Assembly (NCBI GenBank): GCA_030765045.1
Contig: CM060974.1
Coordinates: 49,662,839-49,726,838, forward strand
Reading direction: 5' to 3'
From: Tenodera sinensis
Lineage: Eukaryota; Arthropoda; Insecta; Mantodea; Mantidae
Length of the DNA stretch: 64,000 nucleotides
Both the position numbers and the translations under genes were made by a program. The notes under the pieces are model-generated. The model searched no databases. It saw only the letters and a list, made by a program, of their open reading frames with translations, and was not told the DNA's origin. Each line of letters starts with the position of its first letter. The stretch's first letter is position 1. Below, in pieces: positions 20,384 through 33,295 of the stretch.

Positions 20384-21786
20384 ATAGCAAAACCACTACA
20401 AACTGAAATGGATTAGTTTTGAGGGTTGAGCAATGTTTCCAGTAACTGATTTTTCAAAACTCTCGCTAATTTTGAAAATGTAAATTTAATGCCATAAATT
20501 ATAAAGATAGCTAGATGAAATGTGTAATTAAAAGACATGGAATATGATTGTTTATGACCTTGTGATTATGCAAAATCTCTAATACAGAGATGTTCCATAG
20601 GTTTACTGATTTACTTATGTGATTAATGGAAGAAATAAAATATGGTTTGGGGCTCTGTGACTAAATTCCAAAGTGTTGTTTATTTCCCTTGTTAGTCCAA
20701 AGGCTATTTAATATTTATTCACAGTATTGCTAATGTGAGCCATGTTAACATTAAACTTGGACATCTTCAGTTGAGATCTCCAATAATGCTCTGTACTGTT
20801 GTATAAAACTGTTACAATGAGTTGTGTCCAAGTTATGAGAGATATTGCATATAGCTAGTAAATGTGTCTATCGTTTTAGAGCACATACTTCCCATGTATA
20901 CCAACCTTCCTTGTTTCCCTCCTCGGCAATGTCTAGGAAGTGTGTTAATTCACCAAGCCTTTTCTGTTATGTGTGTGGTGAGTTTACAATAAAATTCCAA
21001 AAGAACAGTTTTGTAGTTCCCAACACTTACCCTCATTTACCTTCAATTCAAAATAAAACTTGTATACCCTTTTGACAAATGAAGAAATGAGGTACACAGT
21101 TATGTGTGCATGAACACAAGCAAAATATCAACACCACATAATACCAGTGCTACACATATCACTGAATTTTGCATTTGAAAATGCAAGCGAAATACTGACA
21201 CTACAAACTAAACACTGCATGCAAAAAAATTAATCTGATGTACCAGCTATGTAACATCAATGACTCGCTGATTTGCAGTGAAACACAGTAGCATAGTATT
21301 AGCATCAAGTAAAGATTTTAGTCGCTGTGCTAAATGGAAAATACATGGTATTCAATGTTACTTCTGTAACCTGTAATTATGTCTGTTGTTGCTATGGAAA
21401 TGGTGTGGGGAAACTTGCCTCTAATTGGCTCCCTCAGTGGTTGCTATGATACCAGAGTGACGTATTAACCCCCTCCCTGCTCCTGCTAGTTTTCAGAACA
21501 CATGGCCAGGAAGTAGAAATCACCAACTAAGAGTGCACCAACTATAGACTAAAACACACTACTGCCTGCTACAGAATAGCACTGAACATTACTAAAAGAA
21601 CTACAAGAATGGAAAACCAAAATATGGCATGTCTATCATAGTTATTATCATTGCTATAACTGTTATTAGTATTTTGAACATGTGTGCATTTCTTTGGTTG
21701 GTAATGCTTCTGCTGGCTAGACAATGCCCTGGCTGCACAATCACTAATCATCTGCCCAAATAGAAAGAAGCTTAGAAAATCAAGTA
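20384..21786. other. Noncoding, nothing recognised
   Basis: No sustained frame, repeat or RNA signal recognised. Confidence 0.45.
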
Positions 21787-23012
21787 AAATGTTCAAAGAG
21801 GTCAGATTACAAAAAGTGGAAAATATTGATTACTTCGACCATTTTCTGGGGCAAGAAACTTGGGAAGACATTTATGAGGAATCTACAGCAGATATCACAT
21901 TCACTAGATTCTTAAATACCTTCAAATACTAATACAATATAGCCTTCCTACTTCTTCTTCTACAATGGCGTTACAGCCCAATGTCAGGCCTTAGCCTCCT
22001 TTATTCTTTTTCTCCATTCTTCTCTGTCCAAAGCCAGTCTTTTCCATGCTGTAGTACCGAAAAGAACTCTAGAATCAGAGGTCACAGCAACTTATCTATC
22101 TGTTCTTAGGTCTTTCAACCTGTCTCTTGCCCATATATCTTCCCTTCCATAACCCTCTTTGGTATTCGATGTTCCTCCATTGCATAAACATGTCCAGCCC
22201 ATTCTAACGTTTTTAATTTAATATAAGTTACCAGGTCAGCTCTTTTATATTTCTCGTACAGCTCATAGTTATATCTGCTTCTCCACACTCCAACTGGTTA
22301 AAGTTAAAGTGAGAGAAAAGCACTGTAATGGGTGACCAAAAGTCTATAAAAGAGTTATTTGGACAGCAAAAATATTAGAGAACTCTAGAAAGATTAACTC
22401 ATCTTAAGATAAAAAGAAAGTTATGTGGGATGTTATAAAATGGGAAGCTAACTCTAATGAGCTATTGCAAGGTGAAATTGAAATACAAAGATATAATTGT
22501 AACAAGTCCTAAGCCTAGCCAATATATTTAGCAATTTCTTTGTTGATATAACAAAATATTTCCAAATGAAAACCAACACAGCTGGCAATCTAGAAAATGC
22601 GGCAAACACTTGTAGCAATGATAAGTCATTATTCCTAACTCCAGTCTGTGAAGATGAAATACTTTATATCATTAAAGAACCAAAAAACAAGATATCTGAA
22701 GCCCTTGATGGAAGTTCAAGCTAATTGATTACACCATGCCCTGTGAATATTGTAAAACCACTGTGTCAAGTACTGAATAAATCTCTTCATAGTGGCACAT
22801 TCCCACATGAACTGAACATAGCAAAAATTAAGTCAATATTCAAAACAGGAGATAAAAAAGATCCTAACAACTAAAGATCAATAGCTTTGCTTTCAACTTT
22901 GTCTAAAATATGAGAAAAAGTAATGTACAAGAGGCTTATGGTATTCCTCAACAAATTTAATATAATTAATAGTAATCAATGTGGGTTCCAAAGCAAGAAA
23001 TCTACTACTTTG
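21787..23012 (+). pseudogene. CR1/Jockey-like LINE ORF2 fragment, interrupted
   Basis: Broken frames encode endonuclease-to-RT linker (FLGQETWEDIY near 21840) and, from about 22490, RT blocks 1-3: SNFFVDITKYF, NIAKIKSIFKTGDKKDPNN, RSIALLSTLSK, then NQCGFQSKKST at about 22975. Several stops and frameshifts. A second LINE fragment (21950-22305, minus) splits it. Related in type to the fragment at 63500-64000. Confidence 0.75.
21950..22305 (-). pseudogene. LINE C-terminal fragment nested in another LINE
   Basis: Minus-strand reading gives TLEWAGHVYAMEEHRIPKRV, a stretch very common at the C-terminus of RTE/CR1-like ORF2 proteins, followed by decayed sequence and a GAA-type tail at the left edge. 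Stops are present. Confidence 0.65.
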
Positions 23013-23527
23013 TTCTAATCTGTTTCAGCCTTTTATTTGCATGTCTGATGATCTCTGTTATTATTTTATTTGTAAAGAAGTGCTTCCAGATTTCCTCAGG
23101 ATCAGGATTATTATCCAAACTAGGAGCATGGCTTAGTTAGTCTTAAACATTCAGGATAGGCTTTTCTTTGGCATCCTTATACCTCTGAATTCTAGACAAG
23201 ACATTTTCCCATTCCATGAAATAACTGTGTACTTTGCCAATAATAAACTTTGTGGAAAATATCTATTACATGCTGGACAGAAGATAAGTTGGGATAGCAC
23301 TGTTCTTGGATCTACCCAAAGAAAAGATCAGTAAGTTTTGGTAGCCCAAAGAACTGTAAACGAGAACAAAACCAAGTATTTCGGGTAAAATTTTAGAAGA
23401 TAATAGAATGATAGAAAAGTAACCCGACTGATTTTGTCACTTTGTCACAATATATTGCTGGAATATTTGATATTTCTGGAGCTATCTGTAATTAGTTGTA
23501 AATTATGATGGTTACATGGTAAACTAT
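23013..23527. other. Noncoding, nothing recognised
   Basis: Sequence between the LINE fragment and the solo LTR, with no clear frame or repeat. Confidence 0.4.
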
Positions 23528-23991
23528 TGTAACAAATGAAGAAAACACCAGTTACTACTATTCACACTTTATTGCCTTTTAGTCAGTTAGCGTAGTGCTA
23601 ACGTTACACTTAGATTACTTTTGTACAAGCTCAGAGCAACAGAACAACTGCCGAATCACAAATAAGAACTGTCAGATTAGACTTGCACTGAACTGCTCGT
23701 CGGCACGATTCCTGAACACTTCGTATACGTCTTTTTTCCTCCTGCCCGGTGCTTGGCAGCGACTTATATAGGTCCTTAGACAGAGGGAAAGTTCTGGAGG
23801 TAGAATATTCGGGAGTACCTGTGGCGGAATGGTCCAGAAATCGCACCGCCATGTAATAGCTATTGTCTCACACGCTCCTATTGTTGTCGGCGGCAGGTCA
23901 GGCAGGCAGGCAGGCAGGCCAGGCAGGCGACTGGCTGGGTTCCCCCTCCCCAGTGTAGGCAATCAGAGACGGCGACATTATGATAGTTACA
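23528..23991 (-). repeat. Probable solo LTR, 464 bp
   Basis: Bounded by TGTAAC...GTTACA inverted ends. On the minus strand it has TATATAAG at 23763-23770 and AATAAA at 23568-23573, in LTR order. It also holds a short GGCA tandem run (about 23897-23920). No internal retrotransposon region is adjacent. The flanks ACTAT/CTTAC match only partly, so a target duplication is not proven. Confidence 0.6.
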
Positions 23992-24224
23992 CTTACTGTA
24001 ATTACATTGGTTTTGGTTGTCTTATTGAGTGACATCTGTTGTAAGCAGATTTTCGCTATTGCCAAGTTAACCTTGGGCTTCTACATGTCTGCAACTGCCA
24101 TATTAACCCCTAAACCATGGTGACCTCTAAACACCTCTGGGTTCAGATGTCCCTCTCTCGGCTCTTCTGGTACCACTACTTGGTGAATTAGATCTTTGGT
24201 TCATCACTTTCATCACACACAATT

Positions 24225-24600
24225 ACACTAAATGTGCAAAATGTGAATGGCAACAAACATTGTCATTTTAAGTTCTGTATTTCGCAGTAGATTGAATTAT
24301 GCCCAAATAAGGCCACTAGATATTATAGTTCACCACATAAAGTTTAGTAGTTTAACGCTGATAGTATACAAGGCTGGAAATAAGAAATAACATATTATTA
24401 CACCAAACAGGTAAAAAGTGAAAAGCAACAAACAATGCCACTTCTGTTTCATACATCACAGTTTGGCTGGGGTTTAAACCTTGATCATGCACAAGTACAT
24501 TAGATAGTATAATAGTTCACAGAGGAAAACTTAATAGCTTTACACTTGTAGTTTAGATAGCACAAATATAGCTGGAACTATCAAATTTTACAAAATAGAG
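24225..24600. repeat. Diverged tandem duplication, about 185-bp unit
   Basis: Blocks such as GGCAACAAACATTGTCA / AGCAACAAACAATGCCA and TATAGTTCACCACATAAAG / ATAGTTCACAGAGGAAAAC recur in order at about 185-bp spacing. No coding signal. The rest of 23992-25013 is unremarkable. Confidence 0.5.
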
Positions 24601-25013
24601 TTTTGCTGTACATAAAAAGTGCAAATATTTTAGATGGCCTTTGCCGTATTTCATATAAAATGTTTTTCTTTTTTCTTTTCAAAATTACCACTAGGGTATG
24701 AAAGATATTAGTACTAAATGTTGAACACAACTTAAGTCTGCCACAACAACACCTCTATAACACTCAAAAACACAACTTTTACAGTTTTAACATATTCTAT
24801 TGTGCAACGTGCTTAACCCAAGTTGATGTAGGGCACATAGATAAGATTAATCTTGCAAAAATTCTGCACAATTCTATGGTATCCATGTTCCTTACACTTC
24901 CACTGATATATGTTAATAGACATAGAATGGGGTTACACTCACACACAATTGAGTGAATGAGACACTGAATGTTCAGAGTTATGGTACTAAACTCAAAACT
25001 AGGCCTACCTCGA

Positions 25014-25205
25014 TCCAGGTGGTGACACAGATGATACACAGAATGAAGATGGAGCACTGGTAGAATGACATGGCAGGGAAAACCGGAGTACCGCCCCAGC
25101 ACTGCTTCGTCCATCACAAATCCCATATGCGGTTGCCTGGGATCGAACCCGTGCTGCTTTGATGAGAAGCAAATGGTCTAACCACTCAGCTATCGAGCGG
25201 CCTAT
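25014..25205 (-). mobile_element. SINE family 2, 3'-truncated copy
   Basis: Reverse copy: the body (GATGGAGCACTGGTAGAATG) leads to the reversed B box (GGGATCGAACCC) and A box. The 3' 50 bases are missing. Noncoding AT-rich DNA follows to 25837. Confidence 0.8.
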
Positions 25206-25837
25206 AAAGTGTTCTCCATATATTATTTCTTTTATCCTCCACAACTATTTTTCATTGTTTTTGTCTTGTTTCTTCAAGAGACACTTTAAACAGCCCCTTC
25301 ACTTCCCTGCATTTAATCTAATTATATTGTCTCTCTGTAAGGATAACAAGATTCTTCGGTAGGTACATTCTTCTTAATTTTCTTGCTGAAGTTCTTGATC
25401 TATCCACATACTATGTGGACATTTTTTAGTTATTATTGGTACTAATTTTGCAATTGCTATTTTAACTGTTAGCCTCTTTGCATCAATAAAATGTCCCTCA
25501 TATTTTTAATTTATTTTGTTAATTTATGCTTCATTATATCCTAATTAGCTAAATTTGAAATTAACATATGTTTTCGGTTTCTTGGGCTTTTGTTAGACAA
25601 AATAAATAAAGTTACTATCACTGCTGGTTAAACTATGAACTACTTCCATTTTGTTATTTTCTGCATTGCTCTGTCCTAAAGCTAAATCTATTTTCTCACT
25701 TGCTCCAGTCCTCTTGCTAAAAGTGGGTAGATTATAATTTCTATGTTAATAAATTCTATCATTTAGCAATTATTTCTTCTGTTCTCCCCTTACATTTGTT
25801 ACCTTACTTAACCAAACCTGTAATTCCATTAATTATG

Positions 25838-26015
25838 CCAACAAACTTACTGTTGGTGTTTCAAAATACGAAGACCGTGTATGGGCAATGTTTGAGAGGT
25901 AGAATTGGAAGTGGAAAATTCAATGCCACAGCTGGGATTTGAACTGCAGACCCTCTACTTACCAAGCAGATGCTCTAACCATTAAGCTCCTGTGACTACC
26001 TGCCAAAATGGCATT
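25838..26015 (-). mobile_element. tRNA-derived SINE, family 4
   Basis: Reverse copy. Left edge is the family's 3' hairpin (GCCAACAAACTTACTGTTGG), right part is the reversed B box (GGGATTTGAACTGC) and A box (GCTCTAACCATTAAGCTCC). Confidence 0.8.
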
Positions 26016-27245
26016 GACTTCTCCAACCAATTTGTATTTCTCCCAGCTGAATCCATAGTGGGCTTCATGCTATTAAAGTTATTGTTGAGTGTATGAAGGC
26101 TATTTCTCGTTTGGTGTATCCACAGATGGGAGGTAATCATGGAAGTGTACAAATGTTTCCAATTCTTATACAGCATTTTAATTATGAATGAAGTGGCATC
26201 ACAAAACTTATTGAACTAAAATGAACCTCTGATGAAACCTCTAACACTATAGGAGGTTATGTTTTTTAATAAACTGGAAAAATTAGGGTATTCTAATAAA
26301 TGTATTGCATTTTCTGGGAACAATACCAAAAGTAACTTTGGGGGTATAGCTCATAAACTAAATGGAAAGAAAAAAACATCCTCTTTCCTGCAATAGAAAG
26401 ATTGCTTCAGATGTACCTCCCATTGAAAGTCATACTTTTTGTTACAGTGTAGACCACCTAAGCTTATAATTCAGGTTCTTGAAAACAAATAAGTAAAGCT
26501 TATCTTTGACATTTTTGTACATTCCTTGATGTTAGTATTTCACAATAAAATTCAAGAACTAGAAAGAGAATGTAATTCTATAGTTGAAAATTCAGATATG
26601 CTTACTATGTTTATAGTGTTCTAGAAAATAGATTTCTAGATTCCTTTGTATGTTTGAAGGCTAAAGAAGAGGGATTAGTGAAAGGACGATAGTTTACAGA
26701 GGAAGTTATGTCATGTATGCAGCATTTAAATAATGGACTTTGGTGAATTTAGCTGTTTTAAGTGACTTGATATGAAATCTGACTTCTATGAAGAGATGAA
26801 TCAGGACTTTCTGAACTACAGTGAAACCACGAGAAACAGAAATGCGTATATTTATCACTGGATTGGGTTCAAATTAGTGAGGGTTTGAGATTCAATGTTA
26901 TGATTGTGATTGAGCTTATTGTACATGGAGAGGTACACCATATGCACTATAATGCTTCTGGTTTTAAGTTTATATGGGGAGAGTTGAAAGTAAGTAGCAC
27001 CTACATCTAAAAATGTTAATTCACCTTATCCATTATGACATAAAGTGTTATAAGCATATGAATTAATTTTGGAAGTAATCATTTACTTTAGAGACACCTC
27101 TTCCTGCAGCCTAACAAGGTACTACATGGACAATCAGTACCTAATTAACCAACCTAAAACTCAATGGTTTAAAAACCCTGTGGTGCAACAGTCCTTTCTG
27201 GGTCAAGGCTGACCATCCGGCCACTGCGGCCCCCACTTCTGCTTA
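26016..27245. other. Noncoding, nothing recognised
   Basis: AT-rich, no sustained frame, no repeat shared with the rest of the window. Confidence 0.4.
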
Positions 27246-27255
27246 CTACAGGTGT

Positions 27256-27494
27256 TGTTGTTGTAGTGTTTAACGCCCGCTTTTACTACTACGGCACCGC
27301 AGGCGGTGACACTGATGATACATGAAGATGGAGCACCGGTGGAATGAGATGGCGGGGGAAACCGGAGTACCCGGAGAAAACCCGCCCTGACGCCGCTTCG
27401 TCCACCACGAATACCACATGCGGGTCCCTGGGATTGAACCCGGGCCGCCTAGGTGGTAGGCGAGCGCGCTAACCGCTCGGCCACGGCGCCGCCT
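27256..27494 (-). mobile_element. SINE family 2, complete copy
   Basis: Full reverse copy with both promoter boxes and a (TTG)n tail. A perfect 10-bp target duplication CTACAGGTGT lies at 27246-27255 and 27495-27504. Close in sequence to the copies at 20129 and 44266. Confidence 0.92.
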
Positions 27495-27504
27495 CTACAG
27501 GTGT

Positions 27505-28763
27505 CATGAGTATAATGCAGTGTTGGAGAGTGGGATGCTCAAAGGTTTACTGAGGTTTTCATGTCCTATGCTTAGCTTAGCAAGTAACACAGATACACAT
27601 AGGTAAACCTCAAAACTGCACATTACATGAAAATCATTCAAAAGTTTAGGATTTAGGACATTGAGGTTACCTAATTACAATAAGAAAAGTGGAAACTCAC
27701 ATTAATGACTATATATATCACATAGATGAGACTAACACACGCTTACAATGTGTTTCCTGAATTAGAGCATGCTGCCAATCATTTGATTTGATAGAACATA
27801 TTTACATTTTGAAGGGGAACTATTTGCTCAACATTTCAGAAATAAGTATCGGAAGGAAACTGAATCTTAAGGTGAATGCATGCCTTAAAAGTTTAAACAA
27901 ACTGCATTTACTGAACAAAACTCATAGCATTATGCCATCCATCTTTACTCAGGTAATTCATTTTTAAGTAGCTTCCAAAAGTAGGCAGAATAAGCTGTAA
28001 AACAATTTGAGAACCAGTTTCTCGAACCAATGCTAAAGTTTGAGACATAAATATGATAACTCAACAAAATTAAGAACTTGTGTCCTTGATTAGCCGAGGC
28101 AGTTAAGCTTCATTACTCTCAGGTGCATGTCTAAAGTCAGCTACAAGTTAATAAACCACTACTTAAGGAAATTGAAGTTAAAACTTTAATTATTTATGGT
28201 AAATATCAAACTATTATTTGGCAATGCATAGTGTATGAGCAGCGAGTTCTATAAGCATACAATCCATTATCCACAATGGACTGTTGCTTTGAACTGTTTT
28301 ATGGAATACACAATAATTGTGAAGTGCCTCGCTTGTTGATGTTGTTGTTTGGGGTTTATGGGCGCACTGTCATACTCTGGGCAGGAGTAATCGATGTCTG
28401 CGTCAAATCAAAATAGAGTAGGAGAACTGAGAGAAACTATGCATCACTAAAGGAGAATCAGAGCACAGTTCAGTTTTATTTTCCAGTTAACGAGATGGCA
28501 AAGTAGTAGTCATGGCAAATGGGTATCAGCACTATATACCAGAGAGGAGATGGTCCATGGACTATTGCCATAACATTGGGCTTGTGTGCTGATAAATTGT
28601 GTGACACAAAGTGTATGTAAGGGGCAATTAAAATGGATGTGGTTGATATCTCCGTAGGCACCACAATGTGCCTCACTTCATATTCAGAAAAGGAAGCATA
28701 ACCATCTTCACAGTGTTCATATATATTCATTTTTTCCAAGGCTTGTCCTGCTAAAATTGTAAC
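27505..28763. other. Noncoding, nothing firm
   Basis: At about 28335-28370 a GT-rich run followed by GGGGTTTATGGGCGC faintly recalls a reversed LINE 3' end; too short to call. Confidence 0.35.
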
Positions 28764-28917
28764 TATTTTCACTTTTAATTACTTTTATTTTTCTTAATTT
28801 TACAATTAACTATGACTTCATGCAACATAAATTGACACAAATACACTTAAAACTATTCTGCTGCATCACATTCTCAATTCCTTGCAAAAACTCTAAAAGT
28901 TACTCTGTCTCCCAGTG
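28764..28917. repeat. Dispersed repeat, related to 33685-33842
   Basis: Both stretches share TTAATTTTA, CAACTATG, CACTTAAAAC-like and GTTACTSTCT blocks in the same order and spacing. Possibly noncoding parts of the decayed Ty3-type elements nearby. No function is assigned. Confidence 0.4.
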
Positions 28918-29540
28918 TTTGCATTATACTTTCTGACGAGGAGGGCGGGGAATTTAACCTTGTGTTATATTTATAGCAATAATGGTAGTAATACCAGTGA
29001 TAGTAGCATTGGTGTGTTACAGCTGCGGCGTTGGCAACAGCAGCGACAATATACATTTTACTGTCTTTAAGAGCACTTGATTTTATATTTCTGAGCAGTA
29101 CAGGTATGTTGTTGTTGGCTAATGCTGTATTTCTGACAATAATCATTAGTCCTCAAGCTTTCCAATATTTACAGGCATGGAAATGCTCCCAAAATTGTAT
29201 GATGAAAGCCAGGGGTGATTTATTTTCCACTTTTTGAAATGTAGTTTTCTCTACACACTTCTCAATTAATGAAATGCACTTACTCTCACTATTTACGATG
29301 ACACATGTCACTTCCAATGCTGTAATATTGACATTACTTGAAGTTAAAGCCTGAGATTCAAACGGAATATATCTCAGTCTTTACTTTCTGTAACATTTTC
29401 CTTTCTTGTTACAAATTTGAGCTGAATACTGCAAGCTGCAATCATCATTGCTGGAATAGTAACCCAACTAATAAATTGAATAATTGCTTATTGTTTAGCT
29501 TACTTGTGAAATAACAGTTTTGCTTACTCACAGCTCACAT

Positions 29541-29790
29541 AACGGCCGTGCCATAGCCGAGTGGTTAGATCATTTACTTCTCACCAAAGCAGCCTGGCTT
29601 CGAACCCAGGCAACTGCATGTGCAATTCATGGTGGACAAAGCGGCACTGGGGTGGGTTTCCTCCGAGTTCTTCAGTTTTGCCTGCCATCTCATTCCACCG
29701 GTGCTCCATCTTCGTTCCATGTATTATCAGTGTCACCGCCTGCGGTGCCATATGTAGTAAAAGCGGGCATTAAAAACTACAACAAAAAAA
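29541..29790 (+). mobile_element. SINE family 2, diverged copy
   Basis: Head CATAGCCGAGTGGTTAGATC and B box CTTCGAACCCAGG; body CATCTCATTCCACCGGTGCT; tail ACAACAAAAAAAAA. Head differs most, as if from an older subfamily. Confidence 0.82.
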
Positions 29791-29984
29791 AACTTGCACT
29801 TATACCATGTACAGTCTGCATCAAAAGTGTTGTCTTCTTTTACTTTGAAAGGGGAATGATAGTAAATACAGTAAAAAGAAAAACTACTTCCTTGGCAGGG
29901 TAGGAATTCTTTTTTGATGAGCCAGGGAAATTATCTGATGTAAGGGGGAAATCCTCCATTAATTCAAAACCTGTACCTTCCTAA

Positions 29985-31275
29985 GTCACGTGACTTCATC
30001 CAAGGTGCATTTAGTTTTGGATGCTTCCACATGGAAGTTTGAAGGAACATCATACTGCCGCCCCATCAGCGCTGATCTCCTGGACCAGTGCCACCTTCAT
30101 CTTCCTATGGGACAGCCCCTGGATGTGGTAGACTGTATCACCAATCCTCTCATCCTGCACCCATGAGGTTCTATAACAGCTGACCTCTCCTAGTGCACCT
30201 TCGCAACTGGTTGATCTAAGTGCAACCTCCTCCAGGGTTACCCTACAGACCACAAGTTCTCTGTAGATTCAGAGCATTAGCTTGTCCTGTCCGACTCACA
30301 GGATCCGATGATTATCAGCTCATGACTCCCAAAGGCGTCTAAACCCAGGACCACGTTATAAGCCACTCTGACTACCAACACTCTCAGATTTGTAACACTC
30401 TGCTCCAAGATAAACTCCTACAATGCGTCCCTTCCACAGGCACAGTATTGCTAAATGCTACGACTATCTTGTAAGGCCAATCTAGTTTCCTTGGCAGCAA
30501 GTCCTCCATCATGGTCACTGCTGCATCCATGTACCCCAATATCTGGTACCACCTCCTGCATATCATCTGTCCACAATGATGTCCATGATTCTGCACAAAG
30601 CACAGAGCGTCACTCATCACTTGTGGGATCAGTGATGACAGTTCTGACAGGCCCCTCTTCAGGGTACTACCTATTCATTTAGCCATTAGTTAGTCAGCGT
30701 GTGAAGTGTCCCTCACAGGATGTCCTGGCTGGCCACACTCCAACACATACATTTGGAAGTTGTCAATATCCTGGGGCTGTTCACCAATCCCACACAAACA
30801 GAATACTCTGGATCTTCCAGAGAGGGCAGTTGTTACTATGAATGCCTCGAGGATCAGCATGGTCGTCAGTGTATAGTGGATGGTTTCATATTTGTCAAGT
30901 ATTAGGCACTGATGTATCTTGGCATCGCACACCCTCTTGACAGAGTAGATAGCTTCCTGGTACACATACCGGGCTGGAAGGATCACCAGAGCCTTATTCA
31001 CTACATCATTATTCAGGGCGAACTGTTGCAGCATCTCCCTTGGCTGTTGTAGTCTTGACTTGAGCTGGCTGCGATGGGCTCCAGCCAAACAATGTTATCC
31101 AAATTGGCACTCTAGGGTCCCCAGATGTTTTGGGATGCTGCCAAGATCAGAAATGCATTCAGTACTTCTGGAGCCTATCCTTGGAGGCTAGCTATCTGCT
31201 ACGCAACTTCTTCTTCTGCTGACCATCGATTGTGGGTGGTGATGATGAGAAATTGTCTATGGAAAACTTTAAGGG
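29985..31275 (-). pseudogene. Decayed Ty3-type gag (mag-like)
   Basis: Minus-strand frames at 30690-31088, 30384-30620 and 30050-30253 follow one another. The first has a gag-like helical part (LQQPREMLQQFALNNDVVNK) and the remains of a zinc knuckle (LECGQPGHPVRD) that has lost cysteines. Later pieces resemble sequence following the knuckle but cannot be assigned. Several stops and frameshifts; no RT. It is interrupted at its upstream end by the LINE at 31276. Confidence 0.6.
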
Positions 31276-32946
31276 GGACAGTTTTAACTCCGGAATGTTT
31301 ATCTTTAGGACTCATATTCCTGTATGTGGCTTTCATGTAACTGTTTTCTTAACGGGCACCAGTTTTACAATGTGGCAGTTACATCACTTGACTTAAACCC
31401 CCATTTTGCAAGGGGGACCACACCTATCGTTGGTCAACGGGTCCATCGGACCTAGCCGGGAGGACTAAATAGATGATATTTAGATCCACCGACCTTCCCC
31501 GCATGTGCCTCTGAGGGACGCTGTTGTGCTGTGATAGGCCAGCACATATGTAAATGACATTTCCTCTATTTTAGATGAAACAGTTATACCGCTGTGATTC
31601 GGTCCCCAGAGCCTCATCTGTTAAAAGCAGGGTGCACCACGGGCAGGATGAGGATGGGAATTGGGTAGGAGAGGCTATAGGAGGCGCATCACTACCCCTT
31701 ACTACCCCAATGCTAACATCAATAAACTTGAACAAATACAAAATCAGGCTCTTCGCCTAATCACTGGAGCAGTTAAATCCACACCTATTGATGCCATGCT
31801 TGCCTTAACATGGACCCCATCAATAACAACAAAAATAGAAGAACAAGCATTGCTCCAACATGAGAAAATGTTACGACTGCCAAACTCTAAATGGACAGAA
31901 GAGAACCTCCCCCCTTCAATCCTTAAAACTCATAGTAGTTTCCTAGAAAAGGTAACACAGTTTAAATCCAAATTGAACATTCCTAACACCAGAGAAAATC
32001 TACTTATAAGAGAAAATCCATTGGAATTATTGCAACCTACCTTCAATTTGGAATTAATAGAGGAAATAAGTAAATCAGACACACCAAAAGAAATACAAAA
32101 ACTTCTAGCTCTAGAAACAATCAGTACTAGGTATCCCACAGAAGAATGGCTGCACATATATACTGATGGATCCTCCAAGGAAAACCTTACTGGAGCTGGA
32201 GTTACATGTTCACATTTTTCCTTTTATCATTCTGTTGGCAGAGACACAACAAATTATGATGGAGAAATAGAGGCTATATACATTGCTCTCCGACAATTAT
32301 TAAATCTTCCCTTAAATAAATTTAACAAGGCAGTAATTCTTTCAGATTCTAAAGCTGCAATTCAGGGAATATGTTCAAATACTACAAAGAAGTCAACAAA
32401 AATTAGAGAATGCTACAAAATGTTAACACAACTCCATAAAGTTAATAAGACTGTTCATCTCCAATGGATTCCAGCACACTGTGGAGTCATGGGGAACGAA
32501 GCTGCAGACTCACTTGCAAAGAAAGGCACAACAATAAAACAAAAGTCTAAATTCAATTTCTCATATTCCTCAATAAAACGCTTGATCATTAAAAATTTTT
32601 GTCATTCATACCTACAAGAAATAGAAACAAATGCCAAAGATAAAAAATGGATTACACTACTTTCCAATCCAGATATAATCCCCCAGAGACCAAGGAAAAC
32701 AGCGGTTGCAGCCTTCCGACTATTGACAAATCATGACTGCTTGGCAAGTCATCTCTACAGAATGGGTATCTCAGCCTCACCAATATGTGTCCTGTGTAAC
32801 GATCCAGCAGAAATGAATGAAGACCACTTGAAGACCTGTGAAGCATTAAGATCAGAAGAAACTACAGTTCAAAAGTATTGGAAAGCACGAATGCTAATGG
32901 CTTCATTGCCAGATGCAAGGCACTAGAAAACAACAACAACAACAAC
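31276..32946 (+). mobile_element. Chimeric LINE copy: 5' segment joined to RNase H LINE 3' half
   Basis: A perfect 12-bp duplication AAACTTTAAGGG (31264-31275 and 32947-32958) flanks the whole unit. Inside: 31276-31706, a 430-base segment whose last 385 bases recur inverted at 16178-16561; then LINE family 1 sequence from 31707 to a (CAA)n tail. So both parts inserted together as one retrocopy. Confidence 0.82.
31707..32926 (+). pseudogene. LINE ORF2 C-terminal fragment with intact RNase H
   Basis: About 400 open codons, highly similar to 10570-11784 (a few percent divergence by eye). Starts after the RT active site (NINKLEQIQNQALRLITGA), so RT is absent. RNase H motifs: YTDGSS, GEIEAIY, LSDSKAAIQ, WIPAHCGVMGNEAAD. 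The C-terminal zinc motif CVLCND...HLKTC ends at ARH and the TAG stop, without the frameshift of the 9.9-kb copy. The frame also runs upstream into the 5' segment, giving a 421-codon frame from 31661; that junction is not native. Confidence 0.85.
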
Positions 32947-32958
32947 AAACTTTAAGGG

Positions 32959-33290
32959 TAGAAGTACCATTGTACTTGGATGGCTTGACATGCACAGATG
33001 ATATGCCACATCCTTGCATCTTGACCTTTCAGTTCTTAGGATTTTTGCAGATAATTTCTTCCAGTGTGGCACAGCTACTGTTGACATTGTCTACTGGGGA
33101 GTTAAGATGTTCATCTTGCCGCTTGGTTTATGGTGTTGCTGTCGACACTGTCATTTGAGGTCCATTAATGCCCTCCAGAGCAATGCATTGGCCAAAATCT
33201 TTCATGGCTTCCTTCTCGCCAACAGTTACCTGTCAATCATCGCCAACAGCTCTAGACACATTTTGAACATTCCTGTTATCAAATTTTCCC
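32959..33290. other. Noncoding host or old Ty3 remnant
   Basis: Continuation of the sequence interrupted at 31276. Plus-strand words such as VEVPLYLDGLTCT recall a retroviral-type protease lead-in but no DTG site is present, and the strand disagrees with the gag remnant. Left unassigned. Confidence 0.3.
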
Positions 33291-33295
33291 TATTC

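Noticed and set aside
28330..28380. Reversed LINE 3' hairpin (GGGCGC motif)
   Set aside because: Only about 15 bases agree and the stem is not formed.
30690..31088. Possible cellular CCHC protein
   Set aside because: Cysteines of the knuckle are lost and neighbouring frames continue a gag-like sequence; a decayed retroelement.
32959..33160. Retroviral-type protease on the plus strand
   Set aside because: No DTG/DSG active site, and the neighbouring gag remnants are on the other strand.
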